In this document: positions 32,287 through 32,362 of the stretch, one piece after another
Layout: every line of letters begins with the position of its first letter
How positions within the stretch are numbered: the first letter of the stretch is position 1
The notes under the pieces: model-generated
Told to the model about the DNA's origin: nothing
Database searches by the model: none
The model's input: only the letters and a program-made list of their open reading frames with translations
Position numbers and translations under genes: made by a program
Assembly (NCBI GenBank): GCA_000961805.1
Contig: LADV01000344.1
Location: 1-32,362, forward strand
DNA length: 32,362 nt
Source of the DNA: Peptococcaceae bacterium BRH_c23
Lineage (GTDB): Bacteria; Bacillota_B; Desulfitobacteriia; Desulfitobacteriales; Desulfitobacteriaceae
Direction: 5' to 3'

Positions 32287-32362
32287 TGTTGTTATAATCT
32301 TTAAAATTCCAAACAATCTCTATCGCCCCATTGTTGTAGACGCGAATGACTTGAATAAATTC
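32270..32362 (-). CDS. C-terminal fragment of a serine site-specific recombinase (cut by window edge)
   Basis: Thirty codons to a TGA at 32270-32272 are visible. They read FIQVIRVYNNGAIEIVWNF and then KDYNNTCIPQ. An I-x-V/I-Y-x-x-G-x-I-E-I-V-W-x-F strand at the very C-terminus is typical of large serine recombinases of Clostridial integrative elements. The catalytic part is outside the window. Together with the next two small genes it marks a mobile-element edge. Confidence 0.6.
   Translation of the reverse strand, partial: EFIQVIRVYNNGAIEIVWNFKDYNNTCIPQ

Overview
This is a low-GC Firmicute-type window, most likely from the Clostridia. The evidence is AT-rich codons, strong AGGAGG-type ribosome binding sites, frequent TTG and GTG starts, and IS110, IS4 and serine-recombinase remnants of the kind common in that class. 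The species cannot be fixed from sequence alone. Nearly every gene is on the minus strand, so the operons read from high to low coordinates. The whole window is accessory DNA: anti-phage-type operons separated by mobile elements. No tRNA, rRNA, CRISPR array or core housekeeping gene is visible.

Left region (1-4200). A BRO-family fragment and a broken P-loop gene are followed by three single-gene units on the minus strand: a SEC-C/transglutaminase-like protein, an HNH nuclease and an internally duplicated 415-aa protein. Each is followed by an imperfect hairpin of about 75-105 bp whose geometry resembles an integron attC site. Together they look like a cassette array without a visible integrase.

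Middle left (4201-6540). This holds a structured 130-bp inverted-repeat element and an IS110-family insertion sequence. Its roughly 300-bp leader folds into two stem-loops, as expected for a bridge RNA.

Central operon (23454 down to 6540). Thirteen tightly packed genes run in order: a PAPS-reductase/DndC-like protein with added zinc and Fe-S domains, a DUF4007 protein, a 1211-aa BrxC/PglY-like ATPase, a cysteine desulfurase, a DUF262 protein with a DGQQR motif, a Hanks kinase, a PLD-nuclease/SF2 helicase fusion, an unreported 53-aa protein, a DndD-like SMC-type ATPase, a 175-aa unknown, a complete sigma-70 factor, a 117-aa unknown and a second Hanks kinase. The second kinase is broken by a 37-bp direct repeat. 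The content suggests a sulfur-transfer (phosphorothioate-like) DNA modification and defence system that mixes Dnd, BREX/Pgl and SspE-type parts. It carries its own signalling (kinases) and transcription (sigma factor) genes. I see no DndE, PglZ, BrxL or methyltransferase.

Right region (23700-32362). A frameshifted IS4-family transposase lies between the operon promoter and a two-gene unit encoding a DGQHR (DndB-like) protein and a HEPN-like protein. Next comes a four-gene ABC-three-component (ABC-3C) cassette: a small protein, a REase-like effector, a middle component and a zinc-hook ATPase. The right edge carries an excisionase-like HTH protein, a stand-alone recombinase domain with Ala in place of the catalytic Ser, and the C-terminus of a serine recombinase. 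These mark a likely mobile-element border.
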